This document shows positions 45,342 through 53,601 of a stretch of DNA of 64,000 bases, piece by piece. The stretch spans positions 124,001 to 188,000 of the forward strand of contig NZ_JQCR01000003.1 in the NCBI RefSeq assembly GCF_000757885.1, read 5' to 3'. The position numbers were made by a program, and so were the translations under genes. Position 1 is the stretch's first letter; every line of letters begins with the position of its first letter. This DNA comes from Paenibacillus wynnii (lineage in GTDB: Bacteria; Bacillota; Bacilli; Paenibacillales; Paenibacillaceae). Under the pieces are notes generated by a model. That model did not search any database and was not told where the DNA came from. It worked only from the letters and a program-made list of their open reading frames with translations.

Positions 45342-45376
45342 AAGTTGGTCGGATGTGAGTCCGCCAACTTTTTTTT
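45342..45376 (+). terminator. Rho-independent terminator after the small gene
   Basis: AAGTTGG(T)CGGA - TGTGAG - TCCGCCAACTT with one bulged T, followed by eight T. It lies between convergent genes and can act on both strands only if the A run on the left suffices. Confidence 0.88.
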
Positions 45377-45405
45377 ATTTGTATAGTGGGTAAAGCAGGA
45401 TATAT

Positions 45406-46416
45406 TTATGGCTTGAATTGGCTCACAAATTGAGATAGATTCGTTAAGTATTGATCATCAAACATTGTTTTTGGGGAAAATATGGCCGTCAGGTAGGTTC
45501 TGAGTTCAGATGTAGCGAGCTCTTTCTTTAACATAGAATGATCGGCATTGGGCAAGAGGGATACAGAGAGTAAATAAGAGGGTATTTGTTGGCGGTATAT
45601 AAGTTCAGTATCCTTGACATCAACATGAATGTCTTGCCCCCCTAGAACCAAGTGAACAGGGGACTTAAAGAAGGTCAACTCCGCGGTAGCATCCGATTGA
45701 AAATTCTTGGATATAAACTCCCACCTATCTTTGGGAATTATATCTCCCTTGTGAGTCATCTTCAGGTAATCCGTATAGGACGATTGTTCTCTAAGGATAT
45801 TCAGAACTTGTTCGTTGTAATGTTCTTCCTCCTTAATCTCTTGTTCGGAGTAACCTTCATGTTCCATCTGCTTTTTTGTATTATATTTCCCTTGAGAAAT
45901 CCAATTTATGGCTGGGGATACTAAGATACTGAAGGCGATATCCTGTTCTTCTCTAACAATCTTTGGTATCACCCAACCCGCTTGACTTGCTCCCCACAAG
46001 CCGATTCTTGTGTCATCTATCATAGGTAAAGAATGAGCCCAGTGAATCGCGTAGATGGCTTCCTGCGCACGGTCCTCCATACTTTGCTCTAGCCAGTTCC
46101 CGGGAGAACCGTTAACTCCAGGTTTATTGAGTGACAATGAAGCGTAACCGACTGAAGCGAACTTCTCCCATAAAGGCTTATATCCGCCATCGTAGGAGTC
46201 ATTAATTGGGCCATCACCATGAACAAAGACGACAAGCCCAACGTTTCCTGAGTGATTTTCCGGCAGCACTAACGTTCCCGTTAGTAGGCCTTGGGGCGTT
46301 TTAATTTCTATTTTTTCCTCAGTCATTTGATATGAGTTCTGATTCAATATGAAGAGAACCAAGGCAATGAATATAGCCGCTGATATCCCGATTGTTAGCT
46401 TGATAGATCTTCTCAT
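45406..46416 (-). CDS. Membrane-anchored alpha/beta hydrolase
   Basis: 336 residues with an N-terminal hydrophobic segment (about 7-24) that is either an anchor or an uncleaved signal. Alpha/beta hydrolase core: VFVHGDGP (oxyanion region), nucleophile Ser in GASQAG, acid in LGGQDIHVD, and His in PNADHSML. The family includes esterases and prolyl-oligopeptidase-like enzymes; the substrate cannot be told. It is the last gene of a three-gene minus-strand operon with the GNAT and MerR genes (10 and 17 bases apart). Confidence 0.85.
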   Translation of the reverse strand: MRRSIKLTIGISAAIFIALVLFILNQNSYQMTEEKIEIKTPQGLLTGTLVLPENHSGNVGLVVFVHGDGPINDSYDGGYKPLWEKFASVGYASLSLNKPGVNGSPGNWLEQSMEDRAQEAIYAIHWAHSLPMIDDTRIGLWGASQAGWVIPKIVREEQDIAFSILVSPAINWISQGKYNTKKQMEHEGYSEQEIKEEEHYNEQVLNILREQSSYTDYLKMTHKGDIIPKDRWEFISKNFQSDATAELTFFKSPVHLVLGGQDIHVDVKDTELIYRQQIPSYLLSVSLLPNADHSMLKKELATSELRTYLTAIFSPKTMFDDQYLTNLSQFVSQFKP

Positions 46417-46426
46417 AATTTCACTC

Positions 46427-47068
46427 CTAAGGATTGAGTAATGCTTTCCCGTTCCATGCCATCAAATGCCAAATAGGGGTTTGAAATAAACAATGTCTTA
46501 TCAGATTATAGTTAGTCCTTTCAATACCAAATTCCAATTTCTCATATAAGTGAATGGCCTGGTCGTTCTTGCCGGCTACGTGAAGAGATAATTTGTTAAA
46601 TTCAGAGCAAAGGGCATATTGTTGTGCCCAGGCTAACAGATGTCCGCCAATTCCTTGATTGCGATGGCTTGAGTGAACAGCCAAATGCTCAATATAACAT
46701 TCGCTTGCTTGGGGCTGATACTCTAAAAAGTGCGTCCCGGCTATCAATTTACATACGTTGAAGGTTCCAAACTGCTTGAAGAGTGGTTTGAAGCGAATTT
46801 GCCTATCCCCATTACTGGGAGAACAGGTTCTTTTCCATTTCAGGCTAAGCGTACCGACCACTTTCCCGTGTTCCTTGGCCACTACTTGTATTGAAGATAA
46901 ATCATTAGAATCATAAATCCATATGCTCTCCAATAGCTTGATCAGTTGATGTTTATCCAGATTGACAAGGCTTCGGAACTTACCTTGAAATGAATCTGCT
47001 ATAAGTTCACATACTGATTCATGATCTTCATCTTGGCGGGTACTCACTTCAAACCGATTTACGCTCAT
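46427..47068 (-). CDS. GNAT family N-acetyltransferase
   Basis: 213 residues with the acetyl-CoA binding motif A (HLAVHSSHRNQGIGGHLL, about 130-147) and the following KLSLHVAGKNDQAIHLYEKLEF, the usual GNAT strand-helix. It may modify a drug, peptide or small amine. Start ATG behind GGGAGGTG. Second gene of the MerR-controlled operon, so its expression should respond to the MerR effector. Confidence 0.88.
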   Translation of the reverse strand: MSVNRFEVSTRQDEDHESVCELIADSFQGKFRSLVNLDKHQLIKLLESIWIYDSNDLSSIQVVAKEHGKVVGTLSLKWKRTCSPSNGDRQIRFKPLFKQFGTFNVCKLIAGTHFLEYQPQASECYIEHLAVHSSHRNQGIGGHLLAWAQQYALCSEFNKLSLHVAGKNDQAIHLYEKLEFGIERTNYNLIRHCLFQTPIWHLMAWNGKALLNP

Positions 47069-47085
47069 TAAGCACCTCCCTAAAT

Positions 47086-47841
47086 TTAACTGATTCTAAC
47101 TTGTATTTCATAATGTAGTTTGTGGTTATTGAACATGGAAAGGTAAGATTTCTCTAAAAGGATAATTTGCCCCGGCTCCATATCCTGATGTTGCATGAGA
47201 TAGTGTTCAAGTTGCCGGAATTCATCCTCTATATCTTGCTCTGAAGATACGAGAAGATGTTTATAGAGATAATTGCCTTTCTCTAAGAGGATGTCGGAGG
47301 GAGCGGTAACCTCATAACAAAGGTTTATCTGATTGGAATCATATATATAGTGCAGATCAGCTTCAAATAAATCGGGCAGCTTCGGCCTATTTTCATAAAG
47401 GTTTCTAGCATTGAGGTTATGCTGTATTTCATATCTAATCCACTGTTTCAAATGTCTGTCTTCCATAAGTTTGATTTGATAATGATTCTCCGGAGAAGCA
47501 AACTCATCATGCTCCTTTACTATCTTTTGCATAAATTGCTGGAGCATGATCAGTTGATCCATCTGAGATTGAACCTTCTTCAAGGAATTGCTCAAAAGCT
47601 GATGATAATCATCGGGAGAGAAGGAGGCCATACATTCTTTAATCTCAACAACAGGGACGTTCAGCTTACGGAGCAGTAAAATATGGGATAACTGATAAAT
47701 CTCAGGAATACCATACATTCGGTACTTATTGGAGTCGGTGTAAGCGGGAAACAGAATTTCCTTCTCTTCAAAATAACGTATTTGATGCACAGAAACATTC
47801 ATCAGTGTCGACAGCTCGCTTATGGTAATGAACTCTTTCAA
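47086..47841 (-). CDS. MerR family transcriptional regulator
   Basis: 251 residues: N-terminal winged helix-turn-helix of the MerR family (ITISELSTLMNVSVHQIRYFEEKEIL), a coiled-coil linker (about 85-115), then a C-terminal effector-binding region of about 130 residues that resembles GyrI-like domains only loosely. TTG start with AAGGAG 9 bases before. The promoter in front has the 19-bp spacer and dyad that MerR proteins require, so the gene is almost certainly autoregulated together with the acetyltransferase and hydrolase. Confidence 0.9.
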   Translation of the reverse strand: MKEFITISELSTLMNVSVHQIRYFEEKEILFPAYTDSNKYRMYGIPEIYQLSHILLLRKLNVPVVEIKECMASFSPDDYHQLLSNSLKKVQSQMDQLIMLQQFMQKIVKEHDEFASPENHYQIKLMEDRHLKQWIRYEIQHNLNARNLYENRPKLPDLFEADLHYIYDSNQINLCYEVTAPSDILLEKGNYLYKHLLVSSEQDIEDEFRQLEHYLMQHQDMEPGQIILLEKSYLSMFNNHKLHYEIQVRIS

Positions 47842-47878
47842 TTCGCTACTCCTTATCTACATAGTATTTGATATCCCA

Positions 47879-47909
47879 ACTATAAACCTTAGGTCTGACC
47901 TAAGGTCAA
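47879..47909 (-). promoter_or_regulatory. MerR-type promoter with 19-bp spacer and perfect dyad
   Basis: On the minus strand TTGACC (plus 47904-47909) and TATAGT (plus 47879-47884) are separated by 19 bp, two more than the optimum for RNA polymerase. The spacer contains the dyad ACCTTAGGTC-A-GACCTAAGGT, perfect over 10 bp per arm. This is the classic arrangement for activation by DNA distortion. Confidence 0.85.
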
Positions 47910-47937
47910 GGAAAGAATTATGTAGTGTATTATTCAA

Positions 47938-47984
47938 ACAAAAAAGCCCCACCAAGTTAGTGGAACCATTAGGGGAGCCTTTAT
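47938..47984 (-). terminator. Terminator of the minus-strand coiled-coil gene
   Basis: On the minus strand CCCC...GGGG with an inner CCAC/GTGG hairpin is followed by a CTTTTTTG tail. Weaker than the other terminators in the window. Confidence 0.55.
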
Positions 47985-47996
47985 TTCATAGATGGA

Positions 47997-48287
47997 TTAT
48001 TCCGCAGGCGGAATCTGAGCTAGTGTAGATTTCTTCTTAGCCAGTTCTTTAGAGAGTTCACGTTGGAGATAACTGAATTTTTTGATGTCTTCTTTCAATT
48101 TACTAATTCGACTCATTTTACTGCTTAAATCACTGGCAGAAGAGCTTAGTTTACAGTCTTTCTCCAATTGATTTATTTTAAGAAGAGCTTTGTCTTTTTT
48201 CTTCTTTTGCTCCAATATTTTCGATTCAATATCAGCAATTTCTTGATTTAACCGACTAAGGACAGATTTAGTGAAACTAATAGCCAT
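47997..48287 (-). CDS. Small coiled-coil protein of unknown function
   Basis: 96 residues, almost entirely predicted helix with heptad-like leucine/isoleucine spacing (SRLNQEIADIESKILEQ, ISKLKEDIKKF) and 20 or more lysines. No signal, no membrane segment. Upstream AGGTGT lies close to the ATG. Not recognised; similar lysine-rich coiled-coil proteins occur as orphan genes in Bacillota. Codon use and a terminator downstream support a real gene. Confidence 0.65.
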   Translation of the reverse strand: MAISFTKSVLSRLNQEIADIESKILEQKKKKDKALLKINQLEKDCKLSSSASDLSSKMSRISKLKEDIKKFSYLQRELSKELAKKKSTLAQIPPAE

Positions 48288-48408
48288 TTTGAATACACCT
48301 CTAACTTCTTACTAATTATTGTACAGCTCAGATATTATTCTACTATATGCTTCTCTTTTATGCGAGAAACGCGCCATAATTCCGCGATCAGCAAAGAAAT
48401 AAATAAAT

Positions 48409-48660
48409 ATGTTGCCGACACATATAAATATGGTAATGAAGCAGTACGGTGTATCAGCCAAATTCAACACGAAATTCCCTACTTATGAGAACCTTCAAGA
48501 AATCGCTCAACTCATTGCAGATGGAGAAGTTCGCGCAAAGATCGATCATGTTTATCCGATTCGTGAGGTCCAATCAGCCCATAGGCAAAGTGAAAGCAGA
48601 CACGGCCAAGGAAGAATATTATTAGATCTGAATTCGAAGGAATGGGATTGGCAGAGTTAG
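48409..48660 (+). pseudogene. C-terminal remnant of a zinc-type alcohol dehydrogenase/quinone oxidoreductase (MDR)
   Basis: The 83 codons match only the tail of medium-chain dehydrogenase/reductases (IADGEVRAKIDHVYPIREVQ followed by SAHRQSE and GRILLD, the usual final strand-helix-strand). The catalytic domain and the NAD(P)-binding fold are missing and there is no ribosome binding site at the 5' end. It is a decayed fragment left by a deletion. Confidence 0.65.
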
Positions 48661-48665
48661 AAAGA

Positions 48666-48896
48666 CTAAATTTTGTAGAAATTCTTTAATTGTAGCCATG
48701 TTTCATACCAAAAGGTTTTAGATTTATAGGGTGTTGCTATCTCAATTCGTTCATTGTTCTTTGTTAAAAAAACGGTGCATTCAATCGCATCTAGTTTATC
48801 CCCAAACTGAAATGCGATATCTAAACAGTATTGTTTATACTGCTTTTCTCTTGTGTCTGACCAATCTGCTTTTTCAGACGAAAATCTGTTTTTCAA
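48666..48896 (-). CDS. Small hypothetical protein
   Basis: 76 residues, TTG start; AGAGGA lies 13 bases upstream, which is far. The protein has a natural-looking composition (four aromatic-rich blocks, WYETWLQLKNFYKI at the end) but is not recognised. It lies convergent with the MDR remnant and may itself be the remains of a longer gene. Confidence 0.4.
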   Translation of the reverse strand: MKNRFSSEKADWSDTREKQYKQYCLDIAFQFGDKLDAIECTVFLTKNNERIEIATPYKSKTFWYETWLQLKNFYKI

Positions 48897-49003
48897 CTAT
48901 TTTCTCATCCTCTCTGTTATGCCGTTCTGAAAGTTTGTACTGTGCTCCAATTCGCTTTCTTGCAAGAATTGAACAACATCACATTAAGATACCTCTATAT
49001 AGT

Positions 49004-49032
49004 GAAAAAAACGGCATAGAGCCGTTTTTTTC
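49004..49032 (-). terminator. Bidirectional terminator downstream of the PocR-AraC gene
   Basis: AAAAAACGGC - ATAGA - GCCGTTTTTT. It follows the minus-strand regulator gene by about 30 bases and has A and T runs on both sides. Confidence 0.85.
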
Positions 49033-49060
49033 TTTGCCTGATGACTTATTAGGACGTAAG

Positions 49061-50095
49061 CTAAGTCTCTCTATAATATTTACGGTAGATGGCAGGCGTA
49101 ATGGCTTCGATTTTTTTGAAGGTTTTGATGAAATAACCTGGTTCATTAAAGCCAAGTTCATCACTAATCTGCGAAATAGGCATATCTGTTACTTCTAACA
49201 GCTGCTTTGCCCATTTAACCTTAAGTTTTGCCAAATAACTGGTGAAGTTTTCTCCCGTTTCTTTCGCAAACAGTCTGCTGAAATAGCTGGAACTGATATG
49301 ACACAACTCAGCCATATGAGTTAATGATATGTTTTCGCTTTTATGGTTATAAATATAATCGAAGGCGGGTTTGAAAATCGGGTTTGTACAAATACTTGTA
49401 TCATTAGATGTATTTTTCAGATAAGCATCCGCGATAGCATTAGTCATTTCTTTTTTTACGGATTCAATATTTTTAATGGTGTAGCCGGGAAGAATAGTAG
49501 AAATATTCAAGGTCTCATCATTTCCAGAAGCTTTCTCGAACATCTCGACCAGCAGATTTTTATTGAGTGCTTCTTCGATAATATAGTTGCATAAGAGAAA
49601 GAGCATGTTGGATATTTTAACGACTTCTTCATAGGTCATGGTTGGAATATTATCATAGTGTGCCTTTAAGTCATTTTCTTTAAGGAGATGCAGCGATTTA
49701 TTCTTCGAAGTGACAATTTGCTCTAGATCATGTCCGTTCTCAGGGTCTGACAGCTTAACTTGTCCTGCCATAACAGCTCCGAGGTATTTATCATCGACAG
49801 TGATCGGAATAGCAATATCCACGATATTGAAATGGCACAGATACACGTAAGGAGCGTTTAATCGAACGGCTTCAAGTCCACCGCGCGAATCACATTTTTG
49901 GCAATAGGGCAGCAGTTCGGGATCCTTCCGCACATTTTGACAGAACGATTGACAGCTGCTGTGACTGGTCACCGGTATGCCTTTATAATCAACAGTTAGG
50001 ATTGCGAGTTTAGTAACTGTAGCCAAGGAGTCTTGAAGACGTTTCCACTTCTTCAGATCCAAAATTTTGTTAATACGTAGTGACTCATGTATCAA
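49061..50095 (-). CDS. PocR-domain AraC-family transcriptional regulator
   Basis: 344 residues. The N-terminal half is a PocR sensory domain with its cysteine pattern (CQSFC, then YCQKC, then LCHF) and IPITVDDKYLGAVMAGQV; the C-terminal 100 residues are an AraC double helix-turn-helix (ISLTHMAELCHISSSYFSRLF and ISQISDELGFNEPGYFIKTF). PocR domains in related proteins sense small diols or hydrocarbon derivatives such as propanediol or glycerol. TTG 50095 lies 7 bases after GGAGGTGT; an upstream in-frame start at 50128 lacks such a site. It is divergent from glycerol dehydrogenase and dihydroxyacetone kinase, which it most likely activates. Confidence 0.88.
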   Translation of the reverse strand: MIHESLRINKILDLKKWKRLQDSLATVTKLAILTVDYKGIPVTSHSSCQSFCQNVRKDPELLPYCQKCDSRGGLEAVRLNAPYVYLCHFNIVDIAIPITVDDKYLGAVMAGQVKLSDPENGHDLEQIVTSKNKSLHLLKENDLKAHYDNIPTMTYEEVVKISNMLFLLCNYIIEEALNKNLLVEMFEKASGNDETLNISTILPGYTIKNIESVKKEMTNAIADAYLKNTSNDTSICTNPIFKPAFDYIYNHKSENISLTHMAELCHISSSYFSRLFAKETGENFTSYLAKLKVKWAKQLLEVTDMPISQISDELGFNEPGYFIKTFKKIEAITPAIYRKYYRET

Positions 50096-50128
50096 AATAT
50101 TACACCTCCAGAGCCAGACTGATAACAA

Positions 50129-50280
50129 TAGGATACCATTGTTTGAGTTTAGTGCAAATAATTACGATTGAGAATTATAATTATTAGTTATGATATTCCA
50201 CTATCAAGAGTAAAAACCTGCTATATACTCTAAATAATTAAAGTATTAAATTTGTTATAAAACAGGAGGAGATCAGAATT
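50129..50280. promoter_or_regulatory. Divergent promoter region between pocR-like regulator and gldA
   Basis: 150 AT-rich bases between divergent genes, expected to hold both promoters and the AraC-type binding sites. It contains an interrupted dyad of ATAATT and AATTAT elements near 50155-50190. No single promoter could be assigned with confidence. Confidence 0.4.
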
Positions 50281-51420
50281 ATGAGAAAAGCATTCATTAG
50301 TCCAACTAAATATGTACAAGGGGAAGACGAATTATTGAACCTTGGGTATTTTGTAAATTCTTTTGGTTCATCTGCCTTACTAATTGCCCATCCATATGAT
50401 GTATTGCGTGTAAAGGATAAGCTTGAGGCTACGGCTGCAAAGTTTAATATAACTTTTGTTGAAAGCGGTTTTAAGGGGGAATGCTCTCGGGAGGAAGTAG
50501 CAAGATTGCAAGGAATTGCTGCTGAAAAAGGCTGTACCTGCACGATCGGACTTGGTGGAGGAAAAGCCATCGATGCGGCGAAATGTGTGGCACAAGGGGA
50601 AGCACTGATCATTTGTCCGACGATTGCAGCGACAGATGCACCCACGAGCCATTCCGCAGTGCTGTATACACCGGACGGAGCTTTTGATGATTATGCCTAT
50701 TTCAAGCAAAGTCCAAGTGTTGTTTTGGTAGATACGACAGTTATAGCCAATGCGCCTACACGTTTTCTCGTGGCGGGTATGGGTGATGCTTTGTCTACCT
50801 ATTTCGAGGCAAGAGCGACATCCAAGTCTTATTCCAGAGTCAATGCCAGCCTCCCAATGGGCTCCAGAGAAGGACACTGTGCACCGGCATTAGGAACCAA
50901 CGCAGCGCTTGCACTTGCAACTTTATGTTATGAAATGCTGCTCAAAGACGGTGCGAAAGCGAAGATCGCAAGTGATTGCAATATGGTTACACAAGCACTC
51001 GAAAATATAGTGGAGACTAATATTTTATTATCGGGTCTTGGTTTCGAAAGCGCCGGCTTGGGTGGAGCACATGCGATTCACGACGGCTTAACGATTCTGG
51101 AGGGAACACATTCCTACTATCACGGTGAAAAGGTCGCCTTTGGTACACTTGCCCAATTGGTACTTGAGAATGCTCCAACTGAGGAGTTGCATCAAGTATT
51201 GGATTTCTGCCTAGAGGTAGGATTGCCGGTCTGTTTAGCTGATATCGGCGTAGAGCATATTACTACAGAGGAATTGCTGCAAGTCGCTGAAAAGGCCTGC
51301 ATTCCTGAAGAATCCATTCATTCTATGCCATTTCCCATTACAGTAAAGGAAGTTGCAGCAGCGATTGGTACGGCAGACAGAATCGGCCAAGACTATAAAG
51401 CACGCCGGGAGGCCCAGTAA
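50281..51420 (+). CDS. gldA: Glycerol dehydrogenase
   Basis: Oxidises glycerol to dihydroxyacetone with NAD+. 379 residues of the iron/zinc-containing alcohol dehydrogenase family: NAD-binding GLGGGKAIDAAK (about 92-103), metal ligands Asp in GMGDALSTYFEAR, His in GAHAIHDGL and His in YYHGEKVAFG. Good ribosome binding site (AGGAGGAGAT). It is followed without a gap by the dihydroxyacetone kinase, so the pair forms an oxidative glycerol route into dihydroxyacetone phosphate. Confidence 0.95.
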   Translation: MRKAFISPTKYVQGEDELLNLGYFVNSFGSSALLIAHPYDVLRVKDKLEATAAKFNITFVESGFKGECSREEVARLQGIAAEKGCTCTIGLGGGKAIDAAKCVAQGEALIICPTIAATDAPTSHSAVLYTPDGAFDDYAYFKQSPSVVLVDTTVIANAPTRFLVAGMGDALSTYFEARATSKSYSRVNASLPMGSREGHCAPALGTNAALALATLCYEMLLKDGAKAKIASDCNMVTQALENIVETNILLSGLGFESAGLGGAHAIHDGLTILEGTHSYYHGEKVAFGTLAQLVLENAPTEELHQVLDFCLEVGLPVCLADIGVEHITTEELLQVAEKACIPEESIHSMPFPITVKEVAAAIGTADRIGQDYKARREAQ

Positions 51421-53184
51421 ATGAAGAAGATCATCAATCAAACGGAGAACATTGTCATTGAAATGTGCAACGGAATAGCTATGGCACATCCGGAGCTGGA
51501 GTTTGTGAAGAAATATAAGATTATTAAGAAAAAAGAAATCAACGAAAACAAAGTCAGTTTGATCAGTGGGGGTGGCAGCGGCCATGAGCCTGCACATGCA
51601 GGTTATATTGGTAAGGGTATGCTTGACGCCACGGTATGCGGAGATATTTTCGCTTCTCCGTCGCAGATTCAGGTGTATCAGGCGATTAAAGCGACCGCTA
51701 GTAAAAAGGGTACCTTAATGATCATTAAGAATTACAGCGGGGATATGATGAACTTTAAGAACGCTGCGTATTTAGCAGAAGAAGACGGAATTCTAGTGGA
51801 TTATGTTCGCGTGGATGATGATATTTCCGTACAAGACAGTTTATATACGGTTGGACGCCGGGGAGTTGCAGGTACCGTACTGGTGCATAAAATTGCCGGA
51901 GCGGCTGCAGAAGAGGGACGGAGTTTAGCGGAGGTAAAGTCTGCTGCGGAAAAAGCGGCAGCTAACGTACGCAGTATTGGTTTCGGATTAACCTCTTGTA
52001 CGGTTCCTGCTAAAGGAACACCAACCTTCGAGATTGCCGAAGATGAAATGGAATATGGTGTGGGTATTCACGGGGAGCCGGGAATTCGTCGCGAAAAAAT
52101 TGGCACAGCCGACAGCATGGCGGAGCGAATGGTTGAAGCGCTACTGAAGGATTTGAAGTTAGATAATGATAGCCCCTCAGAGATTGCCTTGTTAATTAAC
52201 GGATTTGGGGGAACCCCGTTACTTGAGCTTTATCTTTTAAATAACGCGGTTACAAGGGAATTAGCCGGGAAGAACAATATTAAGATCTGTAAAACCTTTG
52301 TTGGAAACTATATGACTAGTATTGATATGGCCGGGGCTTCAGTAACCATTATGAAATTGGACGAAGAACTTAAAACGCTTTTATTCAAGGAAAGTGATAC
52401 ACCTGCATTTAAGGTGTCAGGCCCTACGGAAAGCGTGGATTATGTTGATATCGCTCAGGATAATGTAACAGAAGCCTCCGTTTCTTTTGAGACAGAGACT
52501 TCTGAGGAGTACTCTAATATCCTGGGCAATACATTTACATTGAATAATTTCGTTTATCTGGTAGATAAGATGAGTGAAATCATTATTAAAAATGAGATTC
52601 CTTTCTGCGAGTTGGATTCCCACGCCGGCGATGGTGATTTCGGGATGAGTGTTGCCAAAGGGTTCCGTCAGTTAAAGCGGGAATGGAATCACATTCTAGA
52701 GGACAGCATGACGGATATTGGAACTTTCTTGAATGCTTGTTCAATGGTTATCATGGAATATTGCGGTGGGGCATCTGGTCCGATCTGGGGTTCTGCGTTC
52801 CGTACAGCGAGCAAGGCTGTTAGTGGTAAAAAAGAATTAAGCATATCTGAATTTGCCGACATGATGCACGCTGCTGTTCAAGGCATTCAAACTACCGGTG
52901 AACGTTCCTTTGGACGGGGAGCTGTGGTGGGTGATAAGACATTGATTGATGCGCTTGTACCTTGTGCCGATTCCTGGTCGAAGAGTGCGAAGGAGGGGGA
53001 TAGTTTTAAAACCGCCTTTGCAAAAGGAGCCGAAGCAGCCATAGAAGGGGCTAAAAAAACGGAGGACATCGTGGCCCGCATGGGACGCGCAGGTACCGTT
53101 GGTGACAGAAGCCTTGGCTACCCAGATGCGGGAGCCTATGCGCTGGGTGTGATTTTCAAGGAGCTTTCTGACCAAATGAAGTAG
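51421..53184 (+). CDS. dhaKL: ATP-dependent dihydroxyacetone kinase, fused DhaK-DhaL
   Basis: Phosphorylates dihydroxyacetone. 587 residues: DhaK domain about 1-335 (SGGGSGHEPAHAGYIGKGML near 38-57; the substrate-binding His in GIHGEPGIRRE near 218) and DhaL domain about 365-587 with the Mg-ATP aspartates in DSHAGDGDFG (near 401-410). The fusion is of the ATP-dependent kind known from Citrobacter and eukaryotes; in PTS-linked systems DhaK and DhaL are separate and accompanied by DhaM, absent here. ATG follows directly after the gldA stop codon, with GGGAGG inside the end of gldA. Confidence 0.93.
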   Translation: MKKIINQTENIVIEMCNGIAMAHPELEFVKKYKIIKKKEINENKVSLISGGGSGHEPAHAGYIGKGMLDATVCGDIFASPSQIQVYQAIKATASKKGTLMIIKNYSGDMMNFKNAAYLAEEDGILVDYVRVDDDISVQDSLYTVGRRGVAGTVLVHKIAGAAAEEGRSLAEVKSAAEKAAANVRSIGFGLTSCTVPAKGTPTFEIAEDEMEYGVGIHGEPGIRREKIGTADSMAERMVEALLKDLKLDNDSPSEIALLINGFGGTPLLELYLLNNAVTRELAGKNNIKICKTFVGNYMTSIDMAGASVTIMKLDEELKTLLFKESDTPAFKVSGPTESVDYVDIAQDNVTEASVSFETETSEEYSNILGNTFTLNNFVYLVDKMSEIIIKNEIPFCELDSHAGDGDFGMSVAKGFRQLKREWNHILEDSMTDIGTFLNACSMVIMEYCGGASGPIWGSAFRTASKAVSGKKELSISEFADMMHAAVQGIQTTGERSFGRGAVVGDKTLIDALVPCADSWSKSAKEGDSFKTAFAKGAEAAIEGAKKTEDIVARMGRAGTVGDRSLGYPDAGAYALGVIFKELSDQMK

Positions 53185-53218
53185 ACTACACCTGGGAATA
53201 CCATTTGATTAGAAATTA

Positions 53219-53263
53219 TAAAAGGCTGCCACATAGCTTAACAGCTAATGGGACAGCCTCTTT
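53219..53263 (+). terminator. Terminator after dhaKL
   Basis: AAAGGCTGCC ... GGGACAGCCTCTTT forms a stem with one mismatch; an inner AGCTTAACAGCT hairpin may stabilise the loop. The T run is short and interrupted. Confidence 0.6.
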
Positions 53264-53340
53264 CGTATTAAAAAGCGTAGCCCAGGGTGGCAGGTTAATG
53301 GAAAGTGGTATTGAATCGGATGATGTGGTTTCCTTATCGG

Positions 53341-53445
53341 CCTACCGCCTACCGCATACCACATACCGCATACTACGTACCACGAACCACGTACCATATT
53401 TCACATATCACATACTACGAACCACGAACCACGAACCACATTACC
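53341..53445 (+). repeat. Heptanucleotide tandem repeat, 15 units
   Basis: The sequence divides without a gap into 15 seven-base units of the form C-N-T/A-A-C-C-A: CCTACCG twice, CATACCA, CATACCG, CATACTA, CGTACCA, CGAACCA, CGTACCA, TATTTCA, CATATCA, CATACTA, CGAACCA three times, CATTACC. Units differ from each other by one to three bases but keep the register throughout. It lies in the 417-base gap between dhaKL and the next gene and does not encode a recognisable protein. Confidence 0.85.
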
Positions 53446-53515
53446 TATATTCTCTCGTAGTTTTCGCCATGCGGACTGCATTACTGTCCGTAAGACAGTT
53501 TTAACCACCAAAGGC

Positions 53516-53596
53516 CGCACTCCACCAAAAGTCGCACTCCTCAAAGCTCGCACTCCATCAATCCATGCTCTCCTCAATCCACGCTCTCCACCAATA
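53516..53596 (+). repeat. Degenerate 16-bp tandem repeat, five units
   Basis: CGCACTCCACCAAAAGT (17), CGCACTCCTCAAAGCT, CGCACTCCATCAATCC, ATGCTCTCCTCAATCC and ACGCTCTCCACCAATA follow each other. It runs up to the 3' end of the minus-strand gene at 53602 and takes the place where that gene's terminator would be expected. Confidence 0.7.
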
Positions 53597-53601
53597 ACCT
53601 T

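Noticed and set aside
48409-48660. An intact small dehydrogenase gene
   Set aside because: Only the C-terminal tail of the family is present, without catalytic or cofactor domains.
53205-53504. A 99-codon coding frame after dhaKL
   Set aside because: It reads through the terminator and the heptamer repeats, giving a low-complexity protein, and has no ribosome binding site.
53341-53596. A CRISPR array
   Set aside because: Units of 7 and 16 bases follow each other without spacers, and no cas genes are present.
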